Origin: Paraflavitalea sp. CAU 1676
GTDB lineage: Bacteria > Bacteroidota > Bacteroidia > Chitinophagales > Chitinophagaceae
Assembly: GCF_029223285.1 (NCBI RefSeq)
Contig: NZ_JARHUJ010000010.1
Coordinates: forward strand, 1 to 64,000
DNA: 64,000 nt
Direction of reading: 5' to 3'
Shown: positions 44,511 through 54,463 of the stretch, piece by piece
Position numbering within the stretch: the stretch's first letter is position 1
How the letters are laid out: every line of letters starts with the position of its first letter
Notes under the pieces: model-generated
Databases searched by the model: none
What the model was told of the DNA's origin: nothing
Seen by the model: only the letters and a program-made list of their open reading frames with translations
Made by a program: the position numbers and the translations under genes

Positions 44511-47500
44511 ATGTTCAAATGTTTCTTCTGTTTGCAGGGACGCCTGCTGATTGCTCTGTTATTGGTGGCCGTTTCGAATTTCGCCGTAGCACAACGACCT
44601 GCCAAGCCGGTAGTGGTACCCGATACCGCTAAAGCGTATTCATTCCAGGTGAGCGATACCACCCTGGAAGATTTCCTGGAACTGGTTACTAAAACAACCG
44701 GTTTCAAGTATTCCTTTGCGTCTATCGATGTCGATAAAAAGGCGCTGGTGAGCTGCAGGGTCACCAACGAACCCTTGTACAAAATATTAAACAGCGTATT
44801 GGGGAAAACAGGCCATGGCTATCGTTTTAACCAGGACTTTATCAATGTGCACAAAGATCTCCGCCTCCTGGAGCAGTACGGGGTGAGCGAACCGGGACCG
44901 TTCTGGATCCGCGGTAAAGTGGTCGATGAAAAAGGGGAGGCACTGGGCGGTATTACTGTACAGCACAACCTGAAAGACGTTACCCCGCGCATTACGTCGC
45001 AAACGGGATCGTTTGAGCTCGACTGGCCGCCCGGCAGTACCACCATCCGGTTCTCGGGTGCTTCCTGGCAAACCCAGCTGAAGCGGGTAGATGATCCTGC
45101 CGGGAAATTGCTGGTGGTGATGCAGGCAAAACCCGAAAAGCTGGAAGAGGTAGTGGTAAAAGGATATTACAAAGACACACGCCGCAACAATACAGGATCG
45201 GTAGCCGTGGTGACCGCGAAAGAACTAATGGTATTGTCTGCCAATCCCATCCAAAACCTGCAGGGCAGGGTGCCCGGCCTGCAGGTGATCGAAGGCAGTG
45301 GGGCGCCCGGCAGCACCATCGTGCCACGCATCCGCGGCATTCAAAGTATACCCGTAAAACCCGGTCCCGATCACCTCCTGCTCAACGATCCGTTGCAGGT
45401 ATGGAACAATGTGCCCATGATCGTAGGCAGTAAGCCGGTAACGCGCACCCAATCGGCCGAAGGCGATCCCCAGGCGGGATCAGCGGCTGGCGGCAAAGGC
45501 ATTCAGATCGCCACCAGTGCCGATGATATTGAATCTATCAGCATCTTGAAAGATGCCGACGCTACCAGCATTTATGGATCGAGGGGCGCCAATGGCGTCA
45601 TCCTCATTACGACAAGGCAGGGTAAGGTAGGAGCCACGGTGGTGGATGTGAAGGCCGAGCAGGGCATGGTGCAAAGCAGTTATATACCCAACCGTTTCAA
45701 CAACCTCGATTATGTGGCTATGCGCCGGGAAGCCATCGAAGCCTTTGGCGCCACGCCGAATGCCGTCAATGCACCCGATCTCTTTAAACTCGATACCAAC
45801 GATTATACCAATATCCCCCAACTGCTCGCGGGCGGCACCGGGCATTTAACCTCGGTGCACGCCTCGTTGAGTGGAGGCGATACCACCCGCCGCTACCACC
45901 TCAGCAGCAACCTGTACCATGAGGGCAGTGTGCTGCCCGGATCTTTTTACCGTCAGCGGATCTCCTTTTACGGCAATCACCAATACAAATCACCCAAGCG
46001 ACGTTTCCGGTCCGATGTTTCTGTTATGTATAGCCTGATGGACCAACGGTCGCCGGCCGACGACCCCATGTACAGCATTGACCTCGTGCCCTTATTGCCG
46101 CAGCTGCAGGATGGGGCAGGTAATTTGGTATGGAAAAGGGACAGCTTCCACTTCTTCAATCCGCTGGGCCAGCTGCGCAATACCAACGTGTCCAATATGG
46201 CCTACCTCATTGGTAACGGCCAGTTCGAATACCGGTTTTCGGAAGCGTTGACGGTACGCACGAATATCGGGTACCAGTCCTTGTCGACGGATGAGGTATT
46301 GACTTTACCGTTGGCAGCACAGGATCCTGAGCGGGCGTCTACGGCCGAACAATCGATGGCCCGTAACCGGTTCTCCGCCTGGATCATCGAACCCCAGCTC
46401 AACTGGAAAAAGGATTGGGATAAGCTCCGCATCGGTGGCCTGATCGGCGCCACCCTGCAACAGGAAAACAACAACTGGCATGTAGCGCGTAATGCCGGCT
46501 ATGCCAGCGATTCCCTGATGCACAGCGGAGACAAGGCGCCGGAATACTCCTTTACCAGCGACCATTCGCAATACGTGTATAAGGGTGTCTATGCCCGTGC
46601 TTTCGCCGGTTGGCGCAACCGCTATTTCCTCAACCTCACAGGCAGGGTAGATGGCTCTTCCCGTTTCGGCATCCGGCGCCCAGCCAGGTTTTGGGGAGCC
46701 CTGGGTACGGCCTGGGTATTTTCGCAGGAGCAATGGGTGAAAGAACAATTACCCTTGCTCACACAAGGCAAATTGCGGTTCAGCTATGGGGCTACCGGTA
46801 ACGATCAGTTGGGCGACTACACCTTCCTGGAATACTTTCTGCGTAACAATACGTCGGCGGGTCCCAACCCAACGAGGGCCATGAATAATACCCTTGGTTG
46901 GGAGAAAAACCGGAAAGCCGAATGGGGGTTGGAGCTGGAATGGAAGGATCGATTTTCGCTCAACGTGAACTATTATCATCAAACGGCGAAAGACCAGGTC
47001 ATCGTAGTGAGTGAGCCCGGATCGGCCAATCCGCTGCTCGGCAATGCGCCGGTATCGGTATTGAACAGCGGTTGGGAGTTCCAATTTCAATCGACGGTGC
47101 AAACGTGCAAAAATTTTCGCTGGACGAGCAGCTTCAACCTCACCCTATCGAAGAATACATTACAGCGCTTCGATGGGCTGGCGCAATCGGCCTTCGCCAA
47201 TAACCTGGTGGTAGGCCAGTCGCTCACGGTGGTGCGGGGTTATCCCAACCTGGGGGTGGATCCCCAAACAGGGTTATACGTGGTAGCGCCTACCAATGGC
47301 CAGGCCGCGCCTGCCGGCTGGCCCATCGTCACGGGCAACGACCTCGATCCGCAATATTATGGGGGCTGGTACAATGAAGTGCAGTGGAAGGCTGTTAGTT
47401 TTTCTGTTTTGTTCGAGTTCAGGGATCAGCCGTCCATCAGTGCGGCCTGGTACGAGTATACGCGGGTGCCGCCCGGCCGGTGGAGTGGCCGCACGCAGCT

Positions 47501-47855
47501 CACCAATCATTCGCCGGAGGTATGGACACGTTGGCAACAACCGGGCGACCGGGCCCCGTTGCAGCGATTCACGATCGCCAATGATGCCGCAACCAACGAA
47601 GCCTTGTTGTATAATAGGGGATCGGTCGATTGGAGTACCGGCGCTGCCTACCTGCGCATCAGGTCGATGGCCGTCAACTGGCGACTGCCTGCCGCGTTTA
47701 TGAAGCGATGCGGGCTCAGGAGCGCCAATCTGTACCTCAAGGGGCAAAACCTGTGCACGTGGAGCGAATACAAGGGTGGTGACCCAACGCTGGCCGCTCC
47801 CTTCAAACTTCCTTCCTTACGGATGATCGCTGCCGGGCTGCAAGTACAGCTTTAA
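44511..47855 (+). CDS. SusC-family TonB-dependent transporter with STN domain, no SusD partner
   Basis: This 1114-aa protein has a signal peptide ending near NFAVAQ and an STN domain (SFQVSDTTLEDFLELVTKTT, about residues 44-115). A carboxypeptidase-regulatory-like domain (WIRGKVVDEKGEALGGITVQ), the TonB-contact stretch LEEVVVKGYY, the plug (LQGRVPGLQVIEGSGAPGS) and a barrel ending in LQVQL follow. It forms a regulated set with the sigma and FecR genes upstream. Unlike the other three susC genes here it has no susD after it; the next gene is on the opposite strand. It may import a small or protein ligand that needs no lid, or use a SusD encoded elsewhere. Confidence 0.9.
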   Translation: MFKCFFCLQGRLLIALLLVAVSNFAVAQRPAKPVVVPDTAKAYSFQVSDTTLEDFLELVTKTTGFKYSFASIDVDKKALVSCRVTNEPLYKILNSVLGKTGHGYRFNQDFINVHKDLRLLEQYGVSEPGPFWIRGKVVDEKGEALGGITVQHNLKDVTPRITSQTGSFELDWPPGSTTIRFSGASWQTQLKRVDDPAGKLLVVMQAKPEKLEEVVVKGYYKDTRRNNTGSVAVVTAKELMVLSANPIQNLQGRVPGLQVIEGSGAPGSTIVPRIRGIQSIPVKPGPDHLLLNDPLQVWNNVPMIVGSKPVTRTQSAEGDPQAGSAAGGKGIQIATSADDIESISILKDADATSIYGSRGANGVILITTRQGKVGATVVDVKAEQGMVQSSYIPNRFNNLDYVAMRREAIEAFGATPNAVNAPDLFKLDTNDYTNIPQLLAGGTGHLTSVHASLSGGDTTRRYHLSSNLYHEGSVLPGSFYRQRISFYGNHQYKSPKRRFRSDVSVMYSLMDQRSPADDPMYSIDLVPLLPQLQDGAGNLVWKRDSFHFFNPLGQLRNTNVSNMAYLIGNGQFEYRFSEALTVRTNIGYQSLSTDEVLTLPLAAQDPERASTAEQSMARNRFSAWIIEPQLNWKKDWDKLRIGGLIGATLQQENNNWHVARNAGYASDSLMHSGDKAPEYSFTSDHSQYVYKGVYARAFAGWRNRYFLNLTGRVDGSSRFGIRRPARFWGALGTAWVFSQEQWVKEQLPLLTQGKLRFSYGATGNDQLGDYTFLEYFLRNNTSAGPNPTRAMNNTLGWEKNRKAEWGLELEWKDRFSLNVNYYHQTAKDQVIVVSEPGSANPLLGNAPVSVLNSGWEFQFQSTVQTCKNFRWTSSFNLTLSKNTLQRFDGLAQSAFANNLVVGQSLTVVRGYPNLGVDPQTGLYVVAPTNGQAAPAGWPIVTGNDLDPQYYGGWYNEVQWKAVSFSVLFEFRDQPSISAAWYEYTRVPPGRWSGRTQLTNHSPEVWTRWQQPGDRAPLQRFTIANDAATNEALLYNRGSVDWSTGAAYLRIRSMAVNWRLPAAFMKRCGLRSANLYLKGQNLCTWSEYKGGDPTLAAPFKLPSLRMIAAGLQVQL

Positions 47856-47884
47856 GCGGTGCGCCGGCTGGCGGATAATAACAA

Positions 47885-47916
47885 AAAAGAGGCAGGCACG
47901 AAGGCCTGCATCTTTG
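47885..47916. terminator. Bidirectional terminator between convergent genes
   Basis: The arms around gcaggc (47892-47897) and gcctgc (47904-47909), extended by aaaga/tctt pairs across one mismatch, make a stem of about 11-12 bp between the susC stop (47855) and the reverse-strand gene end (47985). A-rich and T-rich flanks allow use in both directions. Confidence 0.65.
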
Positions 47917-47984
47917 GGAGTTGCTTAGATTATTTGCTTCCATTACCCATAGCTTACCCTGAACCTTTTGATCGTGTGTGATCG

Positions 47985-48302
47985 TTAAGGTTTGTTGGTC
48001 CAGATCTGCGCGTAGTAGTAGAGAAAATAGCCGTACTCGTACTGGTGGGCGCCTCCGAAGGGGTTGCTGGACCAGCTGTAATTGGGGTAAAGCATAGAAA
48101 GCCTCACGACCTCCTGGCCAATTGGACCGGTAGTGCCGGTAGGGTATTCGCCCTCGATATCCCAATACCAGGTGTAATTAAATAAACCGTTTTCTTGGGT
48201 GGATGGAGGGTTGGAGCCATGAGGAGTGTGAGCAGTGAAGTGATTACCGGATGTAAAAGACATCACGAGGGTGGTGAGCGCCACATACATCATCTTTTTC
48301 AT
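47985..48302 (-). CDS. Small secreted Tyr-rich protein
   Basis: This 105-aa protein has an N-terminal signal peptide (MKKMMYVALTTLVMSFTSG). The mature part is small and rich in Tyr, Trp, Gly and Asn (NYTWYWDIEGEYPTGTTGPI; YEYGYFLYYYAQIW), with no Cys. No family was recognised. It converges with the susC gene on its left. Such short aromatic exported proteins could bind surfaces or carbohydrates, but nothing here proves it. Start ATG 48302. Confidence 0.6.
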   Translation of the reverse strand: MKKMMYVALTTLVMSFTSGNHFTAHTPHGSNPPSTQENGLFNYTWYWDIEGEYPTGTTGPIGQEVVRLSMLYPNYSWSSNPFGGAHQYEYGYFLYYYAQIWTNKP

Positions 48303-48450
48303 TTTGAAAGGTTTTACGTGACAAAATTGATTTGGTATAACCTTTCATCATTGCGTTACTACAATATACGATAAATATGGCTCCTGCGATCGGGCGCAAC
48401 CGGGTTTTGATGGATGTCAAAGGCGGGTGGGACAGTGTTTAACATCTCAA

Positions 48451-48490
48451 CAAAAAAAGAGGCCATCTCAATAACAAATGAGACAGCCCC
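48451..48490 (-). terminator. Intrinsic terminator of the TIR/P-loop gene
   Basis: The arms gaggccatctca (48459-48470) and tgagacagcccc (48479-48490) form an imperfect stem; on the reverse strand it is followed by a run of seven T. It lies 28 nt beyond the end of the gene at 48518. Confidence 0.75.
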
Positions 48491-48517
48491 TTTGAGCGGA
48501 AGTCCGAGGTGGAGGTG

Positions 48518-50884
48518 CTATGCGTATTGCAAGGTGAAATATTTGTCCTGCGACCGCAGGTATTCATGGTCGAAGTTCAATACAAACTCCTTGTTCTTTT
48601 CTTTGGTCAGTGACAAATACTCAAAAAAAACCGGGTGAATGATAAACGTATGACCCATAAAATCTTTCTCTTCATCCAGCCTGTTCTTGAGTAAGATCTG
48701 CGAGCCGGCATTGAAGATGAAGGAATACTTGTGCAGCTTTTCTTCGGCGGCCTTTTCATCGGTCAGCACAATACCCAGAAAGCCGATCTGGTACAGGAAC
48801 CAGATCTTCTCTACCAGCGTGTTCTGGATATAAGGGTTTTTGTTGGGGGAGGTGAACTGGAATTGCACCTTGTCCAGTATTTCCGTCATATCCTGGTAGG
48901 AGAGGATCTGCGGACGGTGCTTAAACCGGCTGATGATATCTTCTATATTGACACAGTGCGTATTGAACTCATTGATGAATTCGGTTTCAATGATATGGGT
49001 GGCGATCTTTCGTACGATGATCTTGATATCGTCTTGCGTTAAAGGTATTTTGCGTTGCTTGAAGGTGTTCAGGGCCGAGATGATGTCGGCATAGTACAGG
49101 ATGATCTCCCGGGGCCGCCAGAAGGTATGCCGCAGGATGTAGATGAACAAGGGAACGCTATACCGCAGGTCGTTGAATTCGATATCGATATAGGCGGGTA
49201 TGTCGCGGAACTGCTCGCTGAAGATCTGCTGCAGCATTTCTTCGGCCGACTTGATGCCCGCCTTCGCTGTTTTGCCGTTTACCTTCTTCCCCGTGTATTT
49301 TTCCAGCCGCTTGATAAGCAATAGCATCAGTTCTACACCGGTCCAGTTGAGGGTTTGCACCTTGTTGATAAAAACGTATGAGTCCCGGTGCAGGCGTTCA
49401 ATATCGAAATAGATGTCTTCCGGGATGGTGATGCAAAAACTGAACACGCTGAAAATGAAGTCGGAGCTCAGGCTGATCCGGTTCGAGTCGTACACGATCT
49501 GGAACAGGGCATACAGCAGGTCTGTATCTTTTGAGGCCCGTTTGGTGAGTTCCTCATGGATAAAAGAGTCTCCAAAATCAGTGGCCCGGAGAATGTTCTT
49601 GCGTTCGTCGTAAAAGGCGTTGTCGAAGTTGTCGAGCGTAAACAGGATCTTCTTGTTCAGGAAAGCCAGGCGTTCGGTGTATTTACGCAGCACATTGATG
49701 ATGGGGTCGGTAAGGCAGTACTGGAAGAACCGCTTTTCGGTGAAATAGGTATTCCAGTCCGCGATGGAGATCTCATGGCCTTCGGCAAACTTATGCCGCA
49801 CCACGGTGATGTAGTCGATCACTTTCGATACGGCGTAGGGAAATAAGATCATGCACATTTCAGCGTAGCGCTCTTCTTTTTCAAGGCCTTCCAGCGTGCC
49901 CGTGCAGTTGTATTCATGGTGAAAATCAGTGAGGAAGGTATAGAGCCGGGTTTTGTCTTCGGGCACCAGCAAGGGATGTTTCGATTTATGGTTATACAGC
50001 AGCAGGGCATCGATGTACATCAGGTGGATGAAGAATTTCCAGCCCATCTTGAGTACCTCTTTACGTTTGAGGCTGATGGCTTTGGAAATTTCGATCTCGG
50101 GTTTGCCTACTACATTGGTGAATATATTGTCGAGGTCTAGTTTATTGGCGTTAACGGGTATATCGATCAGGAATTTGTTGCTGTAGATATAAGGGATCAC
50201 CTGGGTGAGGGTCGATTTGCCGCTGCCTTTACGTCCTTTGATGATGACGGAGTCGCGGATACTTACTTTTTGCAGGGCATTGTTTTGTACGATGATCTCT
50301 TCGATGAGGGCACGGTTTTGCGGGTTGTTGAAATCGGCTTTGGGTTCATCGAAGAGTCTTTTGCGGACGCGATCTTTCTCGGCATAGTAATCTTTATTGG
50401 TAAAGGGCGATAGGTCGCGGGCATGTTTGATGATCTTCTTGAGGTCGTCGGTCGTGTTTTTATGGTCGCCGATGGGCTGTCCGTTCAGGATATGCAGTTT
50501 GGTGAGGTTGAGGCAGAGTTTGGACTCTATTTCTGCCGGCACGCTTTCCTGGAAGGTGCCGCTTACGAGGATGGGCCATATAAAGAAATCCTCTTCGCGG
50601 ATGCTTTTGTTCTGTAAAATGCGGGTAAATTCTTCGTACACGCCGCCCTGGCGGGTCAACACACGGTTTTTGTAGGTAGGCGTCAGCAGGATGATCACGC
50701 CAAAGCAGCTGTCGAGTGATGACATAAAGCTGGAGAGGTCTTCACCGGTCAGCAGGCCTTTGTCTACCAGCAGGTCAAATTTCCCGCGGCTGCCTTCGCT
50801 GAACATTTTGCTGATGTAATCCCGGATGGGGAAGGTGCCTCCTTCATGGGCATAGCTAACGAATAGTTTTGGTTTGGTGTTCAT
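48518..50884 (-). CDS. TIR/SEFIR-like domain fused to a P-loop NTPase (putative defence NTPase)
   Basis: This 788-aa protein has no signal peptide. Residues 1-150 look like a TIR/SEFIR domain: KLFVSYAHEGG at the start, CFGVIILLTPTYKNRVL, and a conserved-position acidic pair in GGVYEEFTRIL that could hold the catalytic Glu of NAD+-cleaving TIR domains. Residues about 190-440 carry an NTPase with Walker A GRKGSGKS (217-224) and a Walker B-like ILFTLDNFDN (D418). The C-terminal 350 residues are helical, with no motif I know. The NTPase resembles the Sll1717-type P-loop family. Single-gene TIR-NTPases often act in phage defence by depleting NAD+; that role is inferred. It stands alone on the reverse strand with its own terminator. 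Confidence 0.8.
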   Translation of the reverse strand: MNTKPKLFVSYAHEGGTFPIRDYISKMFSEGSRGKFDLLVDKGLLTGEDLSSFMSSLDSCFGVIILLTPTYKNRVLTRQGGVYEEFTRILQNKSIREEDFFIWPILVSGTFQESVPAEIESKLCLNLTKLHILNGQPIGDHKNTTDDLKKIIKHARDLSPFTNKDYYAEKDRVRKRLFDEPKADFNNPQNRALIEEIIVQNNALQKVSIRDSVIIKGRKGSGKSTLTQVIPYIYSNKFLIDIPVNANKLDLDNIFTNVVGKPEIEISKAISLKRKEVLKMGWKFFIHLMYIDALLLYNHKSKHPLLVPEDKTRLYTFLTDFHHEYNCTGTLEGLEKEERYAEMCMILFPYAVSKVIDYITVVRHKFAEGHEISIADWNTYFTEKRFFQYCLTDPIINVLRKYTERLAFLNKKILFTLDNFDNAFYDERKNILRATDFGDSFIHEELTKRASKDTDLLYALFQIVYDSNRISLSSDFIFSVFSFCITIPEDIYFDIERLHRDSYVFINKVQTLNWTGVELMLLLIKRLEKYTGKKVNGKTAKAGIKSAEEMLQQIFSEQFRDIPAYIDIEFNDLRYSVPLFIYILRHTFWRPREIILYYADIISALNTFKQRKIPLTQDDIKIIVRKIATHIIETEFINEFNTHCVNIEDIISRFKHRPQILSYQDMTEILDKVQFQFTSPNKNPYIQNTLVEKIWFLYQIGFLGIVLTDEKAAEEKLHKYSFIFNAGSQILLKNRLDEEKDFMGHTFIIHPVFFEYLSLTKEKNKEFVLNFDHEYLRSQDKYFTLQYA

Positions 50885-51010
50885 AAGGTTATTCTTTTGG
50901 CTTCACCACGTAATTCTGAAATGAGGGGCGTGAGCTTATCTCATTCAATCAATTATTCATAGTTATTTTTAAACGAATGAAGCAGCGCGGGCAACCATGG
51001 GGCGTAAAAT

Positions 51011-51044
51011 AAAATAGGCCATTCAGCTAACTGCCGAATGGCCT
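51011..51044 (-). terminator. Intrinsic terminator of the lipocalin-like gene
   Basis: The arms aggccattc (51016-51024) and gaatggcct (51036-51044) form a perfect 9-bp stem with an 11-nt loop; the reverse strand continues into T-rich sequence. It lies 32 nt beyond the gene end at 51076. Confidence 0.7.
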
Positions 51045-51075
51045 GGAGGCGTCTTGAATGGCTATTCTTTATCGC

Positions 51076-51567
51076 TTAGTTCGTTTTCTTGGCGTAGGTT
51101 CCTTTCACCTCCCAGTTTTCGCTACGCGTTTCTATTGATTTCTTTTCCAGGTTCAGTTGTTTGCCGTCGGGGGAGAGGCTGAGTATCTCCACACGTGTCA
51201 GGTCTACTTCATTAGGATTGTCTTCTACATAGAACACCGTCGTGATCACCAGGCTTTTTTTGTCGGCACTCCATTTCAGGCTCTTGATGTATTTCCGGTT
51301 GCTGTTTTTGCTTAGGGCGGTCAGCGATTTGCCGTCCATCGATACGGCGGAGCGGCTTTTTACTTCCTGGCCTTCGGCGCCAACACTCACCGATTCAATG
51401 ATCAGGGAATCAGTTTGTTGCTGAAAGGTGATGGCAGATGCCAGGGCATTCCCGTATTCGGGGCCAAGTACGTGTTGTTTGTTTTGAAGATTCCAGGTGC
51501 CGGAAAAGTTGGTCTGGGCTACAGCAGCACTACTACAAAGTAATAACAAGAGCAAGCGAACGATCAT
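51076..51567 (-). CDS. Secreted lipocalin-like protein
   Basis: This 163-aa protein has a signal peptide (MIVRLLLLLLCSSAAVAQ). The mature part begins TNFSGTWNLQNKQHVLGPEY and continues with alternating strands, including SLKWSADKKSLVITTVFYVE, ending in NWEVKGTYAKKTN. The SGTW start and all-beta layout resemble small lipocalin-like or DUF4488-type exported proteins of Bacteroidota. No enzyme motif is visible. It is a stand-alone gene with its own terminator and is divergent from the sigma factor gene at 51844. The function is unknown. Confidence 0.7.
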   Translation of the reverse strand: MIVRLLLLLLCSSAAVAQTNFSGTWNLQNKQHVLGPEYGNALASAITFQQQTDSLIIESVSVGAEGQEVKSRSAVSMDGKSLTALSKNSNRKYIKSLKWSADKKSLVITTVFYVEDNPNEVDLTRVEILSLSPDGKQLNLEKKSIETRSENWEVKGTYAKKTN

Positions 51568-51843
51568 AGATTTTCGAGATTTAAGAAGTAACGGTTCGTC
51601 AAAGGCCGGTAACCACGCATTGATAAAAAAAGGCCCAAATCCATTTTTTATCCATTTTTTTCGAGTATTATTGCTGGTAAGAATCTACGGGCCCATTTCC
51701 CCGCCCAAACTAATCAAACTTGTAGCTGGCTAATTCTTTCCTTCCTGATCATTGTGTTGATTGTCAAATCCCTTTGTAAGGCCTTTCCTATCAGAATTGT
51801 TTACGAATTTTTTAATGGTTTTGTTTAATAGCTGAGTTTACCT

Positions 51844-52473
51844 ATGATTTCTGGTGAGATCAATAACGACGTGCAGCTGGCAGCTGCTTTCCGCGACGAC
51901 AACGAAAAGACTGCTCTCCCCGCACTGAATGCACTTTGGAAAAATAACTACAAGGCGTTGGTGTTCTATGCCAACCAGTTAATAAAGAACGACCTCCTGT
52001 CGGAGGATATCGTTTCGGAGGTGTTCACCAAATTGTGGGCCCTGCGCAAGAACTTCGACAATACGCCCAGTATACGGGCCTTCCTCTACGTATCCGTGCG
52101 CAATGCCTGCTACGACCACCTGCGTAGCGAGGATATCCATAACAGAATTCACAAAGAAATACTGTACACGACCGATTATGTGGCAGAAGTGAACCGGGAT
52201 GATTATGATATGATGTATGCAGAATACATTCAGCAATTGTATGTGCAGGTAAAGGAGTTGCCGGAGCGTTGTGGGGAGGTATTCAAGTTGTTCTTCTTTC
52301 AGCAGCTTACTACACGCGAGATCGCGCTGGCGCTCAATATATCAGAGCAAACGGTGCGTAATCAGAAAACAAAGGCGGTGGGCATATTGAAAGCCGCTTT
52401 GTTGAAGAAAGACCTGTTGCCGGTTTCTTTTGTACTCCATGTATTCGCTATTTTACTAGCAGGAGATGAATGA
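51844..52473 (+). CDS. ECF sigma factor (FecI-like)
   Basis: 209 aa. Region 2 is IKNDLLSEDIVSEVFTKLWA with the preceding YKALVFYANQL, and region 4 is LPERCGEVFKLFFFQQLTTR then EIALALNISEQTVRNQKTKA, a typical helix-turn-helix. The C-terminal tail (VSFVLHVFAILLAGDE) is hydrophobic, a feature of many Bacteroidota ECF factors. It is followed by a FecR gene and an STN-type SusC/SusD locus, which it probably controls. Start ATG 51844. Confidence 0.9.
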   Translation: MISGEINNDVQLAAAFRDDNEKTALPALNALWKNNYKALVFYANQLIKNDLLSEDIVSEVFTKLWALRKNFDNTPSIRAFLYVSVRNACYDHLRSEDIHNRIHKEILYTTDYVAEVNRDDYDMMYAEYIQQLYVQVKELPERCGEVFKLFFFQQLTTREIALALNISEQTVRNQKTKAVGILKAALLKKDLLPVSFVLHVFAILLAGDE

Positions 52474-52607
52474 AGAGGAACGCTTAATGATATGGTAATA
52501 TTATTTCAGATGATGGGTGATGGTTAATCCTGCCTGCCTATACGTTTTAGTAAGGTAGGGTATACCCTATGTACATTATTAACCATTACCGAATCAATAA
52601 CAATATC

Positions 52608-53816
52608 ATGCAAGAAACCGCGGTCAATAGAATTGTAGCGTTGCTGGCATCGCAGCAAAAAGGGACCATCACTGTTGAGGATCAGCAGGAACTCGATAGT
52701 TGGGCCACTGCCTCCGAAGCGAACAAACGCTTCATGATTCGTTGCGGCAATAAGGAATTGGCTGCCGAAGCACTTAATCAGTTAGATAACATTGATGAGG
52801 ACAGTGCCTGGCAACGTTTTTTGGAAAAGAATGACTTGGCAGCGGCTCCCGTGGTCACCATGCGTAGAAAGCCCTGGCGCTGGCTGGTGGCGGCTGTTTT
52901 GGCTGGTGCTATTGCTGTAGGCGCATTTATGTTTTGGCCCCGTAATAACAAACCGGCTAAGGAGCCAGCCGTGCTGGTGAATAAGACAGAGGATGTGCAA
53001 CCGGGGGGTAATAAAGCCACCTTGACCTTGGGCGATGGGCGCACCATTACTCTAAACGATGCCCGTGATGGGGTGTTGAATAAAGAGGAGGGCGCCGCTG
53101 TTAATAAAGAGGGCGATGCGCTGGTGTATGATGCGGGAAAAGGAAATGCCCCAAAGGAGAAAGGACCCCTGCTTTATCACGTGCTTACCACGCCGATTGG
53201 CGGCACTTATTATGTTTCCCTGCCCGATAAGAGCAAGGTATGGCTCAATGCTGATTCCCGGATTAAGTATCCCACGGTGTTCAGTGGGCGTGAGCGTAGG
53301 GTAGAGGTGCTGGGGGAGGCCTATTTTGAAGTGGCTAAGGATTTGTCAAAGCCTTTTGTGGTCAAGACTGGCGAGTTGGATGTAGAGGTATTGGGTACGC
53401 ATTTTAATGTCCGGAACTATAGCGATGAGTCTGCAGTGAAGACAACCTTGATTGAGGGAAAGGTGCAGGTGGGGGCAAGCGATAAAGATCCAGTCGTGTT
53501 GACGCCTGGCGAACAAGCCTCCATGGATGCTGCATCGGGTAGGGGTGCCAGAGTGGCGGCGGTGGATGTAGAGGCGGTGATGGCCTGGAAGAATGGCTAT
53601 TTCGAATTCAGGGCGGCTACGTTATCAGAGGTGATGAAGGAGATCAGGAGGTGGTATGTGGGTATTAAAGAGATAGTTTTTGAGGAACCTGTAAACGATA
53701 AATTCACTGCGACCATTCCCCGAAATGTAAATTTAAGGACCTTATTGCTGGTGTTGGAGGAGACAGAAAGAGTTCATTTTGAAATAGAAGATAATAAGAT
53801 AATCATTAGTAGATAA
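52608..53816 (+). CDS. FecR-family anti-sigma factor
   Basis: 402 aa from ATG 52608 (MQETAVNRIVALLAS); the open frame starts at 52569, but the extra 13 residues are unlike the family. The membrane helix is at about 83-104 (WRWLVAAVLAGAIAVGAFMF). The FecR domain contains LPDKSKVWLNADSRIKYPTV and VLGEAYFEVAKDL. The C-terminal DUF4974-like domain has FRAATLSEVMKEIRRWYVGI. It links the SusC at 54464 to the sigma factor at 51844. Confidence 0.92.
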   Translation: MQETAVNRIVALLASQQKGTITVEDQQELDSWATASEANKRFMIRCGNKELAAEALNQLDNIDEDSAWQRFLEKNDLAAAPVVTMRRKPWRWLVAAVLAGAIAVGAFMFWPRNNKPAKEPAVLVNKTEDVQPGGNKATLTLGDGRTITLNDARDGVLNKEEGAAVNKEGDALVYDAGKGNAPKEKGPLLYHVLTTPIGGTYYVSLPDKSKVWLNADSRIKYPTVFSGRERRVEVLGEAYFEVAKDLSKPFVVKTGELDVEVLGTHFNVRNYSDESAVKTTLIEGKVQVGASDKDPVVLTPGEQASMDAASGRGARVAAVDVEAVMAWKNGYFEFRAATLSEVMKEIRRWYVGIKEIVFEEPVNDKFTATIPRNVNLRTLLLVLEETERVHFEIEDNKIIISR

Positions 53817-54463
53817 TCTGCTCGGTTTGAATTGAGTAAGCACATATTGTATAGAATCTTATCGTGGAAATAAAAACGCGTTTCTTTCGAGTATTTCATA
53901 GAATGACATTCGAAAGTAAGCTGAAAATTATAATCCTAACCTTCCTTTTGGATATTGGGAAAGACGATACTCTTAATTTGTCTCTGTTTTTTGTGCTAAA
54001 AGGATAGTTGAAGTAGATGGCAAATTCGTTTTATTCAAGTAGTCTAAAAACAGAATCTGTTCAAAGTGCCAAATTATGCTGCTATTTAGAAAAGAGAAAA
54101 GGCTATTATTCTAAACTTGGGACATTCTATTACTTTATGCCCAAAAGGTCATGAATTAATAAAAAGGCATATCCGTAAATTTTAAGAATATTTTGAAACA
54201 AGTGGTAGTGCCAATTTAAACTGATTTTGTCTAAAGAATTAAATAATAGTGTGCGTATTTTGTCTTATCGATACTAGTCATCCAATCCATTTGATCTTTC
54301 CTTATTGTTATGTTGCTCCTAATTTTATGAAACATTTACCCCTCGTTGCGCGAGCGTTAATGTTTCAAAATCATGTAGCGAGGCATTCTAATAGCCATAA
54401 ATTTTGTACAGCATGTTAGAATCGCTCGTTGCTAATTGCTAAACAACATTAAGGAATCTGCTT
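53817..54463. other. Long AT-rich leader before the fourth susC
   Basis: These 647 nt contain no gene I can identify on either strand. The region should include the promoter recognised by the locus-specific ECF sigma factor and perhaps a regulatory leader RNA. I see no exact housekeeping promoter match; TA-rich stretches such as taatttg occur but lack proper spacing. Composition shifts here from the moderately GC-rich FecR gene to strongly AT-rich sequence that continues to the window end. Confidence 0.5.
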
